A DNA stretch of 51,088 nucleotides, taken from Synergistales bacterium. GTDB lineage: Bacteria; Synergistota; Synergistia; Synergistales; Aminobacteriaceae. The notes beneath the pieces are model-generated. The model was given only the letters and a program-made list of their open reading frames with translations. It ran no database searches and was not told the DNA's origin. Within the stretch, counting starts at the first letter, position 1. The number at the start of each line of letters is the position of its first letter. A program made the translations under genes and the position numbers. Of this stretch, positions 7,756 to 16,219 are shown piece after piece. The DNA lies in NCBI GenBank assembly GCA_025997955.1, contig BNVH01000011.1:1-51088 (forward strand). The letters run 5' to 3'.

Positions 7756-8885
7756 GAGTTTCAATTTTAAGCAACGGACCCGGAGAGCTTTGGGATTGGG
7801 CGAGACCTGTAATAGCCGAGCTTAGACGGCGAGAGCATTCGGTCTCGCTTTGGCTGCTCCCATGTCAGTTTGCCTCCGGACACGAAAGGCGCGTGGCCTC
7901 GGAGTTCGGGGTTGACAAACTTGACGGCCCGGACAGCGCGAGCGCGACTTGGCGCGCCATGAAATGGGAAAAAACTGACTGTGTGGCTCAGCTTGGCGGA
8001 GACCTGATGTTTGGCCGTCACTTGGCAAAAATTACCCACGCGCCGCTTTTTTGCTATGCCTACGGATACAAAAAAGGTATGAAACACGTACGCGTCTTTA
8101 CGGCAACAAATTCTATGGCTTCCGACATAAGCGCGCGCGCCGGGTACATGGCACGCGGTTACGGCATAAGAGCCATAGGAGACCTTACAAAAGATTCTCT
8201 GTCCATGGAATATGGGACGTTCGCCTGGGAGGGGAAAAACCGTCTGCTCTTGCTGCCCGGCAGCCGTTTTGCTATCAGGAACGCGGCTCTGCCTTGGATG
8301 TCCGAGATAGTGAGATATCTGAGGCGTCTTGTGCCTTCTTTGCAAGTGAAAAGCCTGTTTTCGCCTTTTGTGCCGGAGAGCGAGTTTGCCGTCTGGCGCG
8401 ACGCCGGGCTGTCCCCTGTGCGCCTGAGCGCCGGAAGCGTTATGAAGTGCGCCGATTATGCCCTGACCCAGCCCGGCACAAATACCTTAGAGATGATGCA
8501 CTGCGGCCTCCCAGCTCTCGTGGCGGCGCCTTACGATTTTCTAAAAGTCATACCGGTAAGCGGAGTCGCCGGAATTTTGAGCGGCGTTCCGTTTCTGGGG
8601 TCATATCTGAAAACCCGCTCGCTGCGAAGAGGTCTCAAGCGTAACGGCGGCTTCATGTCATGGCCTAACCGCTTGGCCGGCGAGTCCGTGATGGACGAAA
8701 TCATGGGAAACATCACGCCGGAAGATATAGCGAAAGAAATAGCCAAATCCATACAGAATAGCGAAAAACTAAAAACTGCGCGCGAAAAACTCCTGTCCAT
8801 TTCAAAAGAAGAAGACGAGATACGTGAAAAAAGCGCTACTGCGCTTTTTTGTGATGCCATAGAGAGCGTTTGCGGGGGAGCGTAA
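7752..8885 (+). CDS. LpxB-related glycosyltransferase-like protein
   Basis: A 377-residue protein with the two-Rossmann layout of GT-B enzymes. It looks like a distant paralogue of LpxB: it begins RVSILSNGPGELWDWARPVI, has LLLLPGSRFAIRN where LpxB has its PGSR loop, and a donor-site-like LTQPGTNTLEMMHCGLPALV. LpxB-related proteins of unknown specificity are known in several phyla; I cannot assign a reaction. The start ATG overlaps the lpxB stop as ATGA, so translation is coupled and a role in the same glycolipid pathway is the natural inference. An intrinsic-terminator-like hairpin lies inside its last codons (8827-8850). Confidence 0.75.
   Translation: MRVSILSNGPGELWDWARPVIAELRRREHSVSLWLLPCQFASGHERRVASEFGVDKLDGPDSASATWRAMKWEKTDCVAQLGGDLMFGRHLAKITHAPLFCYAYGYKKGMKHVRVFTATNSMASDISARAGYMARGYGIRAIGDLTKDSLSMEYGTFAWEGKNRLLLLPGSRFAIRNAALPWMSEIVRYLRRLVPSLQVKSLFSPFVPESEFAVWRDAGLSPVRLSAGSVMKCADYALTQPGTNTLEMMHCGLPALVAAPYDFLKVIPVSGVAGILSGVPFLGSYLKTRSLRRGLKRNGGFMSWPNRLAGESVMDEIMGNITPEDIAKEIAKSIQNSEKLKTAREKLLSISKEEDEIREKSATALFCDAIESVCGGA
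8827..8850 (+). terminator. terminator-like hairpin inside the end of the coding region
   Basis: AAAAAAGCGC, loop TACT, then GCGCTTTTTT: a perfect 10-bp stem (four G-C pairs next to the loop) ending in six T. It lies 33 to 56 nt before the end of the LpxB-related gene. No better terminator is seen between this gene and the next promoter. Confidence 0.55.
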
Positions 8886-9005
8886 AAAAACAAAAAGGTA
8901 CGGACGGACGTGAAAACGGGCGGATACGTGAAAGACGGGCGAACACAGGCCCCCTACGAAAAAACGAAGGCTTACGGACTCGCCTGTCTTGCCGGGCGAT
9001 AGCTC

Positions 9006-9034
9006 TTCACAGTTCTATCAAAGCATGATACAAT
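9006..9034 (+). promoter_or_regulatory. promoter of the Synerg-CTERM surface protein
   Basis: TTCACA (9006-9011), a 17-bp spacer and TGATACAAT (extended -10, TACAAT at 9029-9034). A strong ribosome binding site, AAGGAGGT (9063-9070), follows 9 nt before the ATG at 9080. The rest of 8886-9005 holds no recognised feature. Confidence 0.75.
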
Positions 9035-9079
9035 CAATGAAATTTTCACAGTGCAAAGTTTAAAGGAGGTCTTTTTATT

Positions 9080-11434
9080 ATGCAAGTCGGTTCTTCGCGT
9101 TTTCACTTCTCTCGCCGCGAATCCGTTTTCTCCTCACCTCCCCCCTCCCGTGTTTACTTTAGCTTAGCCCTCTTAATATTCACGCTGTGCGGCGCGGTTT
9201 TTGCGCCCATTGCTTGGGGAGCTCCGACGACGATTGACGTCAGTTCTCCGCCACTTTCGGGGCCGCAAACTATTCCTCCCGGCGATTATATAATCACCGG
9301 CATGACGACGACCGGCTATATCGAAATCTCCTCGTCAGGGACTTACAATATTTCATTTGATAACGCCGACATCGACGCCGCGAGTGCCGCTTTTGCCGCT
9401 TTCGATATCGTCGCCGGCACAGGCGCGATTGTCAATTTAACATTGGTTGGAACCAATTCTTTTAAGAGCTATTATACCTACGCCGGGATTCATGTTCCGC
9501 CCGGCGCGACGCTCAATATCTCCGGCGCGGGCTCCCTTACTGCCACGTGCAGCAGCTTCGGCGCGGGTATCGGTGGCAACCAAGGCGAAGGCGGAGGCAC
9601 TGTCACCATCACCGGCGGCACAGTGACCGCGAACGGCGGCGGCGCTGGCGGCGCTGGTATCGGCGGCGGCAGCGGCGGCGACGGCATGGTCGGCACCGGC
9701 AGCGGCGGCGACGGAGGCACTGTCACCATCACCGGCGGCACAGTGACCGCGAACGGCGGCGCCTTCGGCAGCGCTGGTATCGGTGGCGGTGGCGGAGGCA
9801 GCGGCGGCGGAGGCTTCGGCGGCGACGGCGGAACTATTACAATAAGCGACCAAGCAATCGTCACAGCCACAAGGGGAAGCACCTATACCTACGACATTGG
9901 CCCCGGTTCAACCACAACCAGCAACCCCGGCGCTCCCGCCACAATCACCATCACCGGCGGCTCGGTGGAGGCCACGAATAACAGCATAAGCGACACTCCA
10001 GTAAACGCCTCAGGCACCACTCTGGCTCTTGTCACATTCCCACTCAGCGGCACAGCGACCGGCAGCTTTGATCTCACTGTAGGAGACTCCACTAACTACA
10101 ACTACCCATTCACCATACCATCTACTGGCACAGCTTATCTCTGGCTACCAGAGATTTCCGGCAATCCAACGGTTATCGGAAGACTTAACGCCACAGCCGA
10201 CGGCTCGGCGGGCGTCGTGACCTCCACCCTTATCAGCTTCGATTTCGGTGGCAGTACAATAGCAAGTCTACTACCAACAAGTATCACACTCACATCTGAT
10301 ACCGGGTCGGCGGACTTGGGATCGACATTGTCAGCGGACGCGAGCAACGTGCACTGGGAGATTAACCTTGACGAAGTAAGAACGGAGGGTATTATGACTT
10401 TCGGCGTCACGGTCTCTCCGACTCCAATCCCCGGCTACGCGTTCCTGCCAGCGCCTTACACCGTGTCGGTCGATGTCTACAAAGGCCCCGACTCCTCCTT
10501 TATCCCCGTTACGAACATAATAGACGTCCCCACACTCACCCCAGAAAGAACCCCCCTGACCCTCTCCGGCACGGTAGAGCCCTCTAACGCCACCTATAAA
10601 ACCATAGTCTGGAGCGTACTCAACGCCGGCGCGACTGGCGCGACGGTCAGCGGCGACACGCTGAACACTAGATTGTCTGGAACCGTGAACATCTTGGCTA
10701 CTATAATCAGCGGGCTTGCGGTTTCGCCTGTTTCGACTGACTACAAGCAGAGCTTCGACATAACGGTAAGGCCGCTCACAGCGCCTGAATTAATAGCCGA
10801 GAGTATAAGAGACAACTCCGGGCTTGACGCTATAGCCTCGGGCGACGTAATAACTGTCTTGGGAGACCAAGTTGGCGCAAGCACACTGACTATAGACACC
10901 ACTCAAAGCCCTGGGGTAAGAATCCAGTGGAACGCCTCATACAAGGGAAACCTGTCCCTCCCATTGGTGATAGTCAGAGGCAACGGCGTAATAGAGCTCG
11001 GAGTTAGCGCTAATATCTCAAACACAATGGGCAGCGCTCTAACTTCAGAAGGTGACATCATAATCTCTGGCGCTGTCATAGAGGCCAACGGAGACTACGC
11101 CACTGCTGTTTTCTCCGAGAAGAACATAAGTATGTCAAGCGGCAGCGTCTTTGCAAACGGCATGGACGGCATGGCTCTGTTCGCGGCAGGTAACGTCACC
11201 CTCACGGGCGGCTCTCTATCGGCCACAGGTGAGAGAGGCTTGGCCGTACACGCGCTCGGTACTCTTACGACGAACGACTCAGCGCTCATAACCCCAAGTC
11301 AGGCTATCAAAGCCGAGGGGGGTATTGTTCATATAGACTCGAATAACAGCAAGGGAAGCGGCGGCGGGTGCGACGTTGGGTTTGGGGCGATAGCTCTCGC
11401 GCTGGCCCTGACGGTAATGGCGCGTAAAAAATAA
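9080..11434 (+). CDS. Synerg-CTERM surface protein with Gly-rich beta-helix repeats
   Basis: A 784-residue exported protein. Residues 1-48 form a signal peptide (basic start, hydrophobic 27-44, likely cleavage after AWGA). Residues 64-270 form a carbohydrate-binding-like/beta-helix module ending in Gly-rich repeats of the pattern GGTVTANGG...GAGIGGG; part of this is a 120-bp DNA repeat (identical over 9593-9640 and 9713-9760). Residues about 470-565 look like a bacterial Ig-like domain, and 575-750 like a second beta-helix. Residues 757-784 are the sorting tail: Gly/Ser linker, GGCDVGFGA, a hydrophobic helix, then ARKK, matching the Synerg-CTERM signal. The protein is probably anchored at the envelope and processed. 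The 64-270 module is shared with the flagellin at 47741-50515. Ligand and role unknown. Confidence 0.88.
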   Translation: MQVGSSRFHFSRRESVFSSPPPSRVYFSLALLIFTLCGAVFAPIAWGAPTTIDVSSPPLSGPQTIPPGDYIITGMTTTGYIEISSSGTYNISFDNADIDAASAAFAAFDIVAGTGAIVNLTLVGTNSFKSYYTYAGIHVPPGATLNISGAGSLTATCSSFGAGIGGNQGEGGGTVTITGGTVTANGGGAGGAGIGGGSGGDGMVGTGSGGDGGTVTITGGTVTANGGAFGSAGIGGGGGGSGGGGFGGDGGTITISDQAIVTATRGSTYTYDIGPGSTTTSNPGAPATITITGGSVEATNNSISDTPVNASGTTLALVTFPLSGTATGSFDLTVGDSTNYNYPFTIPSTGTAYLWLPEISGNPTVIGRLNATADGSAGVVTSTLISFDFGGSTIASLLPTSITLTSDTGSADLGSTLSADASNVHWEINLDEVRTEGIMTFGVTVSPTPIPGYAFLPAPYTVSVDVYKGPDSSFIPVTNIIDVPTLTPERTPLTLSGTVEPSNATYKTIVWSVLNAGATGATVSGDTLNTRLSGTVNILATIISGLAVSPVSTDYKQSFDITVRPLTAPELIAESIRDNSGLDAIASGDVITVLGDQVGASTLTIDTTQSPGVRIQWNASYKGNLSLPLVIVRGNGVIELGVSANISNTMGSALTSEGDIIISGAVIEANGDYATAVFSEKNISMSSGSVFANGMDGMALFAAGNVTLTGGSLSATGERGLAVHALGTLTTNDSALITPSQAIKAEGGIVHIDSNNSKGSGGGCDVGFGAIALALALTVMARKK
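9593..9760. repeat. 120-bp period direct repeat in the surface protein gene
   Basis: Bases 9593-9640 recur exactly at 9713-9760, and similar sequence follows each copy. The unit encodes one Gly-rich beta-helix turn block (TVTITGGTVTANGG). The 120-bp period keeps the frame, so gain or loss of a unit would change protein length only. Confidence 0.85.
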
Positions 11435-11438
11435 CACA

Positions 11439-11928
11439 CCGTACCTACGTTCAGGCGCTATAACTGATGGAAGTCTAAACGGGCGAGGCGCTAATGTAGG
11501 AGCTGGCACTACCGGTGTCTTTACCTTTACCGGAGGCACAGGCAACGCTAACGCGTCGGGGTTCCTCATATCGGGCTTCAACGGCTCAGGCGTAGTAATA
11601 GGCCCAGGAGGTATGGTTACATTAGACCCCAACGCGTCCAATATGTCAGGTAGGCCTGACCTATTAACCCTGCCAAACGGCGGCGCTGTCCCCATAGGTT
11701 TTGAGCTTATAGTAAAATACGAAAGAAAACTACGACGGACCAGCGACGATACTAGAATATAATGACAGAGAGGACAAACGCCTCCGCCTCGGTCTCAGCG
11801 CAAAAAAGCGCATAAACGAGAACCTCAGCTTGGAGATGAGCTATCATTATACGGACAACAACAGCAACTCAAATATTCACGACTACAACCGCCACGTGGT
11901 GAACCTCGGCTGCGCTTGGAGTTTTTAA
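11439..11928 (+). pseudogene. remnant of an outer-membrane beta-barrel surface protein
   Basis: Two reading-frame pieces make sense only together. Frame one (about 11439-11720) reads as beta-helix-like sequence (VGAGTTGVFTFTGGTGNANA) ending in PIGFELIVKYE. Frame two (about 11715-11928) reads KENYDGPATILEYNDRED and ends in YHYTDNNSNSN then HDYNRHVVNLGCAWSF followed by a stop. The last part has the alternating pattern of amphipathic strands and a terminal Phe, the standard signature of outer-membrane barrels. The switch lies in the A-rich stretch near 11720. No start codon or ribosome binding site is seen, and the first piece is out of frame with the upstream gene, so it is called a decayed gene. 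A sequencing error in the A-rich stretch could explain the shift but not the missing start. Confidence 0.65.
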
Positions 11929-11973
11929 CCGTGAATTGGAGTTTTTAGATAGTCTTTAGACAGTCTTTAAACA

Positions 11974-12003
11974 AAGGGCGCGGGAAGACCTCGCGCCTTT
12001 TAT
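11974..12003 (+). terminator. rho-independent terminator
   Basis: GGGCGCGG, loop, CC-T-CGCGCC, followed by TTTTAT. It closes the surface protein/barrel remnant region. Bases 12004-12105 after it contain a lone TTGACA (12040) without a matching -10. Confidence 0.8.
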
Positions 12004-12142
12004 GTATTGCTTGTTTATAGCGCTTATATATCGCTTTTATTGACATCCGAATGTTCATGCCCTCCGTTGTTTTGTTTTATAGTAGTATTTTAACATGGAG
12101 TAAATATGAAACGGCCTTGGGCTTGCGAAGTTTCACATTTCA

Positions 12143-12166
12143 AGTACTTTGCGAGTATGGTATACT
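12143..12166 (+). promoter_or_regulatory. possible extended -10 promoter of the FIST-kinase operon
   Basis: TGGTATACT at 12158-12166 is an extended -10; the -35 region (TTTCAA) is weak. It supports starting the FIST gene downstream, at 12214. Confidence 0.45.
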
Positions 12167-12213
12167 ACATAATTTTAATAGATTCTCGCGACATAATAGA
12201 AGGCGGTGATGGT

Positions 12214-13419
12214 ATGCACGTAGGCGTGGGCTATGGCGACGATCCGAATAGTTTAACGGCGGGGCTGAGCGCGGCAAGGGAGGCTTTATCCAAGGCCGGA
12301 CGGAGCGACCCCTGCGATTTTGCTTTCCTGTTTTACACAGCTCGGCACGACGCGCAGGCATTGCGCAACGCCGTGGTGTCCGTCATCGGCAATGTTCGGA
12401 TTGTCGGCGGAGGCGCTGCGGGGGTTATCAGCGATAGTCGTTTCGGGTACGCGGGCGACCAAGTCGCGCTGGCCTGTATCTGGCTTGAGGACGCGAAGTG
12501 CGAGTTTTTGGCCGAGGGAGGGCTTATAGAGAGCGAAGAAAGAGCCGGCGAGCGGTTAGGCCGAAGACTTTTGAGTATCAATGTAACTCACGACTCGCCT
12601 GTCATGCTCTTTTACGACGCAATTGATAATACAAGAGGAGACGTGCGGATTTTGGCGGCTACGCGTCTGCTTGCCGGCATTGAGCGAACGATGAACTTTC
12701 TGCCAGACCTGACCGGCGCGGGGATGATGGGAGATTATATGTGTTCTCCCACTCCTCAGTGGTGCGGCGGTGAAACGCCCGAGTCTCATTGCGCGCTGGC
12801 GCTGGCGTTCTCCGGAAATATCCGCATCGACAGCGCCATTATGCACGGCTGCAAGCCGGCTACTAGCTACTATACTGTGACGAAAACCGACGGGCAGGTT
12901 ATCCTTGAGATAGAAGCCCGCCCAGCTGTATCGTTCATAGAAGAACGCTTGGGGCCGTCAATCCCTCCCGAGACATGGCCGTTCTTTCTGATCCTCGGCA
13001 TCAACAGGGGCGACAAGTGGGGAAGGTTTGACGCGGATAATTACGCCAGCCGCCTGTGTTTAGCGATAGATAAAGAGCGCGGCGGCATAGTTATGTTCGA
13101 GCCCGATATCGTCGCGGGAATGGAAGTTCAGATTATGTACCGCAGTCTCGAACACGACTACATGAAGCCGAAAATAGAAAAAGTTTTCGATGGCCTGAAC
13201 GGGCGCAGGCCTGTTTTTGCGGTCTATATTGATTGCGCTGGGCGGGCCGCCGGTTATGGAGGGATTGATTTGGAAGACGCGGTGATTCTCCAGAAAACCG
13301 TCGCTAACCGAGTTCCCATTCTCGGTATGTACACAGGTGTGGAAATCGCTAAGGTTCAGGGGCGCCCCTGCGGATTAGATTGGACGGGTGTTTTTTGCCT
13401 GTTTAGTGTGCAAAGATGA
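12214..13419 (+). CDS. FIST N/C domain sensory protein
   Basis: A 401-residue cytoplasmic protein with the FIST N (about 15-200) and FIST C (about 215-375) domains, a sensory module thought to bind small ligands such as amino acids. Diagnostic stretches include VRIVGGGAAGVISDSRFGYAG and the late MEVQIMYRS. The ATG at 12214 has AAGGCGG 7 nt upstream and begins at the first FIST strand. The frame is also open from an ATG at 12106 with a GGAG, but the extra 36 residues look unrelated to the domain and cover a probable promoter. The stop overlaps the start of the histidine kinase (ATGA), so the FIST protein is very likely the detached sensor of that kinase. Confidence 0.88.
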   Translation: MHVGVGYGDDPNSLTAGLSAAREALSKAGRSDPCDFAFLFYTARHDAQALRNAVVSVIGNVRIVGGGAAGVISDSRFGYAGDQVALACIWLEDAKCEFLAEGGLIESEERAGERLGRRLLSINVTHDSPVMLFYDAIDNTRGDVRILAATRLLAGIERTMNFLPDLTGAGMMGDYMCSPTPQWCGGETPESHCALALAFSGNIRIDSAIMHGCKPATSYYTVTKTDGQVILEIEARPAVSFIEERLGPSIPPETWPFFLILGINRGDKWGRFDADNYASRLCLAIDKERGGIVMFEPDIVAGMEVQIMYRSLEHDYMKPKIEKVFDGLNGRRPVFAVYIDCAGRAAGYGGIDLEDAVILQKTVANRVPILGMYTGVEIAKVQGRPCGLDWTGVFCLFSVQR

Positions 13420-15197
13420 CTGAATTTGAACGTAAATTTGACTACATAAATTCCATCGTCGAACAGAACGCCGCCAAAATTCTTTCGCTTGACCTCCAGA
13501 ATATATCCATACGTCACGAATTAGAGCAAAAACGTCGTGGGTTTGGCCTGTTGGCTGAATTTGCCGTTTCCTCGCAAAGCGGCGTCGACTACGACAACCT
13601 TTTCATCTCCATCGCCCGAAGAATCAACGCGGTGCTGAACATGCAGCGCACTGTGATGATGCTGCCCGAAGACGATCGTTTCAAGGTCGATATTTTGCAG
13701 GGATACACTTCAGACGAGGAATCGCTCGTGCCGCGCAGCTTGGTTTTGGACGCTGATTTGTTGAATGACCCGGTTTTAGTCACAGGCGCTGACATGGACG
13801 ACCGCCTGCGTCCAATACGAGAAGCCTTGCGCATACCTTTCCTTATAGTCTGTCCGGTCATGGCCGGAGATGATGTCTTTGCGGTCTTGGCCACGGGGCG
13901 CACGGTAGAGCAGCCTCCTTTCCTGCCGCGTCTTGGGCGAGGCGACTTGGAGACAGTGCAGGCCGTCGGCGCATATCTGTCCATGTTGAGCGAGGTGTCT
14001 AAGCGGGAGAAGGAGCTTCGGATAGCCCGCGAGGCGGCTGAGGAAAATTCGAGGGTAAAGAGCGAATTTCTCGCGAATCTGAGCCACGAAATCCGCACAC
14101 CCATGAACGCGATTTTGGGAATAGAACACATTCTTTCAGACGCTAACTTAGACGACGCCATGCGCGGATACATGGAAAAGGCCGTTCATTCCACCAAGCT
14201 CCTGCTACGCGTCATAGACGATATTATGGACTTTTCCAAAATCAGCGCCATGCGGATAAAAGTTGAAAAACTCGAATTTTCCGTTCGCGATACACTGAAA
14301 AATGTTTTTTCTCTGATCGAAAAAGAGGCTTTAGATAAATCATTGGAGTTGAAGTTCGACGTAACGTCCGATGTCCCCGATAGAGTGATTGGCGACTCGC
14401 TGCGTCTTGAGCAGGTTCTTCTGCGGCTTCTCGACAATGGCGTGAAATTCACGGCGTCGGGCGAAGTGCGACTTCGCGTATCCTTAGACGCCGACTCTCA
14501 GTCTCACTTGCTGTTCGAGGTTCGAGATACCGGAATCGGTATGACCGAGGACGAAATAAAAAATCTGTTTCAACCGTTCACTCAAGCAAACAGCTCGTTT
14601 ACCCGCAAGTACGGCGGTATGGGCATGGGGCTTGCCTTATCGTCTGAGTTGGTGAAGCTGATGGGCGGCGAGATTTCTTGCTCAAGCCAGCCTGGGAACG
14701 GCAGCGTCTTCTCGTTTACCGTCGATTTTGCACTCCCCAGCCCCTTGGCCGCGGAGTTCGCCGAGGAAGCCGAGGAAGAAGACTGGGACGCGCTAAGCGG
14801 AATGCGCGTCTTGTTGGCTGAGGATAACGAGATCAATCAGATAATAGCGTCCGATCTCCTGTCCGAACAGGGCGTCGAGGTATCTGTCGCGGCCAACGGG
14901 ATAGAAGCGCTCTCAGCTCTCGCGCGCGCCGACGCGAGCGGTTTACTTTATGACTTGGTATTGATGGACATTCAGATGCCTGAGATGGACGGTCTGACCG
15001 CTACGCTTCACATTCGCGCTGAGGAGCGGTACAAAAATCTGCCGATTATCGCCCTGACCGCGCATTCTGGCGACGAAGCCCGAAAAAGGAGCCTCGACGC
15101 CGGCATGAACGACCACATAACAAAACCCATCGATTCGCGGATACTCTACGCGGCGTTAAAAAAGTGTAAACGACTTGACAATGAGGAGTCGCGATAG
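13416..15197 (+). CDS. hybrid sensor histidine kinase with receiver domain
   Basis: A 593-residue soluble hybrid kinase with no TM segment. A GAF-like region occupies about 40-195, a short coiled coil follows, then HisKA with the H-box FLANLSHEIRTPMNAILG (phospho-accepting His224), HATPase with N-box LLRLLDNGVKFT and G-boxes DTGIGM and GGMGMGLALS, and a C-terminal receiver (about 465-585) with AEDNEINQ, Asp518 in VLMDIQMPEMDG, and the Thr/Lys sites IALTAHSG and HITKPID. All catalytic residues look intact. There is no separate response regulator or HPt gene beside it, so the output partner must lie elsewhere. Coupled by a 4-bp overlap to the FIST gene, which probably supplies the signal. Confidence 0.95.
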   Translation: MTEFERKFDYINSIVEQNAAKILSLDLQNISIRHELEQKRRGFGLLAEFAVSSQSGVDYDNLFISIARRINAVLNMQRTVMMLPEDDRFKVDILQGYTSDEESLVPRSLVLDADLLNDPVLVTGADMDDRLRPIREALRIPFLIVCPVMAGDDVFAVLATGRTVEQPPFLPRLGRGDLETVQAVGAYLSMLSEVSKREKELRIAREAAEENSRVKSEFLANLSHEIRTPMNAILGIEHILSDANLDDAMRGYMEKAVHSTKLLLRVIDDIMDFSKISAMRIKVEKLEFSVRDTLKNVFSLIEKEALDKSLELKFDVTSDVPDRVIGDSLRLEQVLLRLLDNGVKFTASGEVRLRVSLDADSQSHLLFEVRDTGIGMTEDEIKNLFQPFTQANSSFTRKYGGMGMGLALSSELVKLMGGEISCSSQPGNGSVFSFTVDFALPSPLAAEFAEEAEEEDWDALSGMRVLLAEDNEINQIIASDLLSEQGVEVSVAANGIEALSALARADASGLLYDLVLMDIQMPEMDGLTATLHIRAEERYKNLPIIALTAHSGDEARKRSLDAGMNDHITKPIDSRILYAALKKCKRLDNEESR

Positions 15198-15203
15198 TAT
15201 ATT
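15175..15203 (+). promoter_or_regulatory. near-consensus promoter of the oxidoreductase operon
   Basis: TTGACA (15175-15180), a 17-bp spacer and TATATT (15198-15203), overlapping the last codons of the kinase gene. The expected start is near 15210, about 55 nt ahead of the P-loop gene. It is among the best promoters in the window, consistent with high expression of a central catabolic enzyme. Confidence 0.85.
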
Positions 15204-15265
15204 AATAACGTAAATCGGTAATTATTATCGGAATACGGTACTTTTTGGGAGGTTGGCATTTCTAC

Positions 15266-15967
15266 ATGATTAACACGCTCGAAAATTTGCTCTCTCAAAA
15301 GAAAAATTTCATATTCTTGGGTGAGACCGGCAGCGGTAAAAGTGAAGTGGCCCTGAATTTTGCGGTGAAGTTGGCCGAAGGGTCGGATAGAGAGAAGCGT
15401 TCGGTTCAAATTTTCGACATGGATCAGACAAAGCCTCTCTTCCGCTCTCGAGATCTTCGGGAGACGATGGAGCGACGGGGAATCGCGATTCGCTTTAGCG
15501 ACCAGATGTTGGACGCGCCCACGTTAGTGAGCGGCGTAGCTGAGTGCTTAGCCGACCCGAAGCGCTTCGCGCTGCTTGATATAGGAGGGGGCGAGACGGC
15601 CGCGCGGATGGCGGGCGGGTTCGCTCGGTTTATCAACGAGGAGAACTCAGCTGCCGTTTATGTCATAAACCCTTACCGTCCTTGGTCGAAAGATACGCCG
15701 TCCATAAGTGATACCATGTCATATATCATGAACGCGACTCGCGTTCGTCACGTTTACATTCTGGGCAACCCAAACCTCGGCCCCGGCACGAGCGCGGAGG
15801 AGTTTTTGGAGGGATGCGAAAAACTCAAAGAGATATTGGACGAAAATATTTCCATAGTCGGCGCTTGTGTCAGGGAAAAGCTTTTTGAAGATGTGAGAGC
15901 TAAAGTAAGCGACATGGTTATATTTCCCATGCGTCTTTATTTGACATATCCGTGGGTAGACGAATAG
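15266..15967 (+). CDS. P-loop ATP-binding protein ahead of the oxidoreductase genes
   Basis: A 233-residue protein with Walker A GETGSGKS near residue 21, an early Asp-rich segment IFDMDQTKP and a Walker B-like RFALLDIGGG. The layout recalls SIMIBI-type nucleotide-binding proteins, but I cannot name a family. The ATG at 15266 was chosen; GGGAGG lies 13 nt upstream, rather far. It is the first gene after a strong promoter and ends 22 bp before the ferredoxin subunit, so it belongs to the oxidoreductase operon. It may help cofactor or cluster assembly or regulate the enzyme; that is a guess from position alone. Confidence 0.6.
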   Translation: MINTLENLLSQKKNFIFLGETGSGKSEVALNFAVKLAEGSDREKRSVQIFDMDQTKPLFRSRDLRETMERRGIAIRFSDQMLDAPTLVSGVAECLADPKRFALLDIGGGETAARMAGGFARFINEENSAAVYVINPYRPWSKDTPSISDTMSYIMNATRVRHVYILGNPNLGPGTSAEEFLEGCEKLKEILDENISIVGACVREKLFEDVRAKVSDMVIFPMRLYLTYPWVDE

Positions 15968-15989
15968 AAAACAAAGGAGTGAATACCGA

Positions 15990-16193
15990 GTGGCAAGCGT
16001 AACAATCAGGTCGGAAAGCTGCAAAAGCTGTCAATACTGCGTCAAATACTGCCCCAAAGAAGTTTTGAGCGTTGGAAAAGAGGTCAACTCCAAAGGTTAC
16101 CAGTTTATTGTGGCCCTCAAGCCGGAGGACTGCGTCGGCTGCGCCATGTGCGCCCAAATATGCCCGGAAGCGGCTATTGAGGTCTACAAATGA
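15990..16193 (+). CDS. 2-oxoacid:ferredoxin oxidoreductase, delta (2x4Fe-4S) subunit
   Basis: A 67-residue bacterial-type ferredoxin with two cluster motifs, CKSCQYCVKYCP and CVGCAMCAQICP. It carries electrons from the catalytic alpha/beta pair to the soluble ferredoxin pool. The start is GTG with AAAGGAG about 10 nt upstream. It is the first of four subunit genes in the order delta-alpha-beta-gamma, a common arrangement for VOR and KOR-type enzymes. Confidence 0.93.
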   Translation: MASVTIRSESCKSCQYCVKYCPKEVLSVGKEVNSKGYQFIVALKPEDCVGCAMCAQICPEAAIEVYK

Positions 16194-16219
16194 AGACAAC
16201 AAATCAAGGAGGACTGTAA

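Noticed and set aside
9437..9882. Ala- or Pro-rich open frames antisense to the Gly-rich repeats of the surface protein
   Set aside because: Gly codons read in reverse give Ala/Pro-rich frames without stops; they are shadows of the repeats.
9547..9981. Arg/His-rich plus-strand frame in the surface protein gene
   Set aside because: It is an out-of-frame reading of GGC-rich repeats without a start site or domain.
12106..12213. Upstream ATG (12106) for the FIST protein, with a GGAG 5 nt before it
   Set aside because: The added 36 residues are not FIST-like and overlap a probable -10 element; the start at 12214 has a better site. Not fully excluded.
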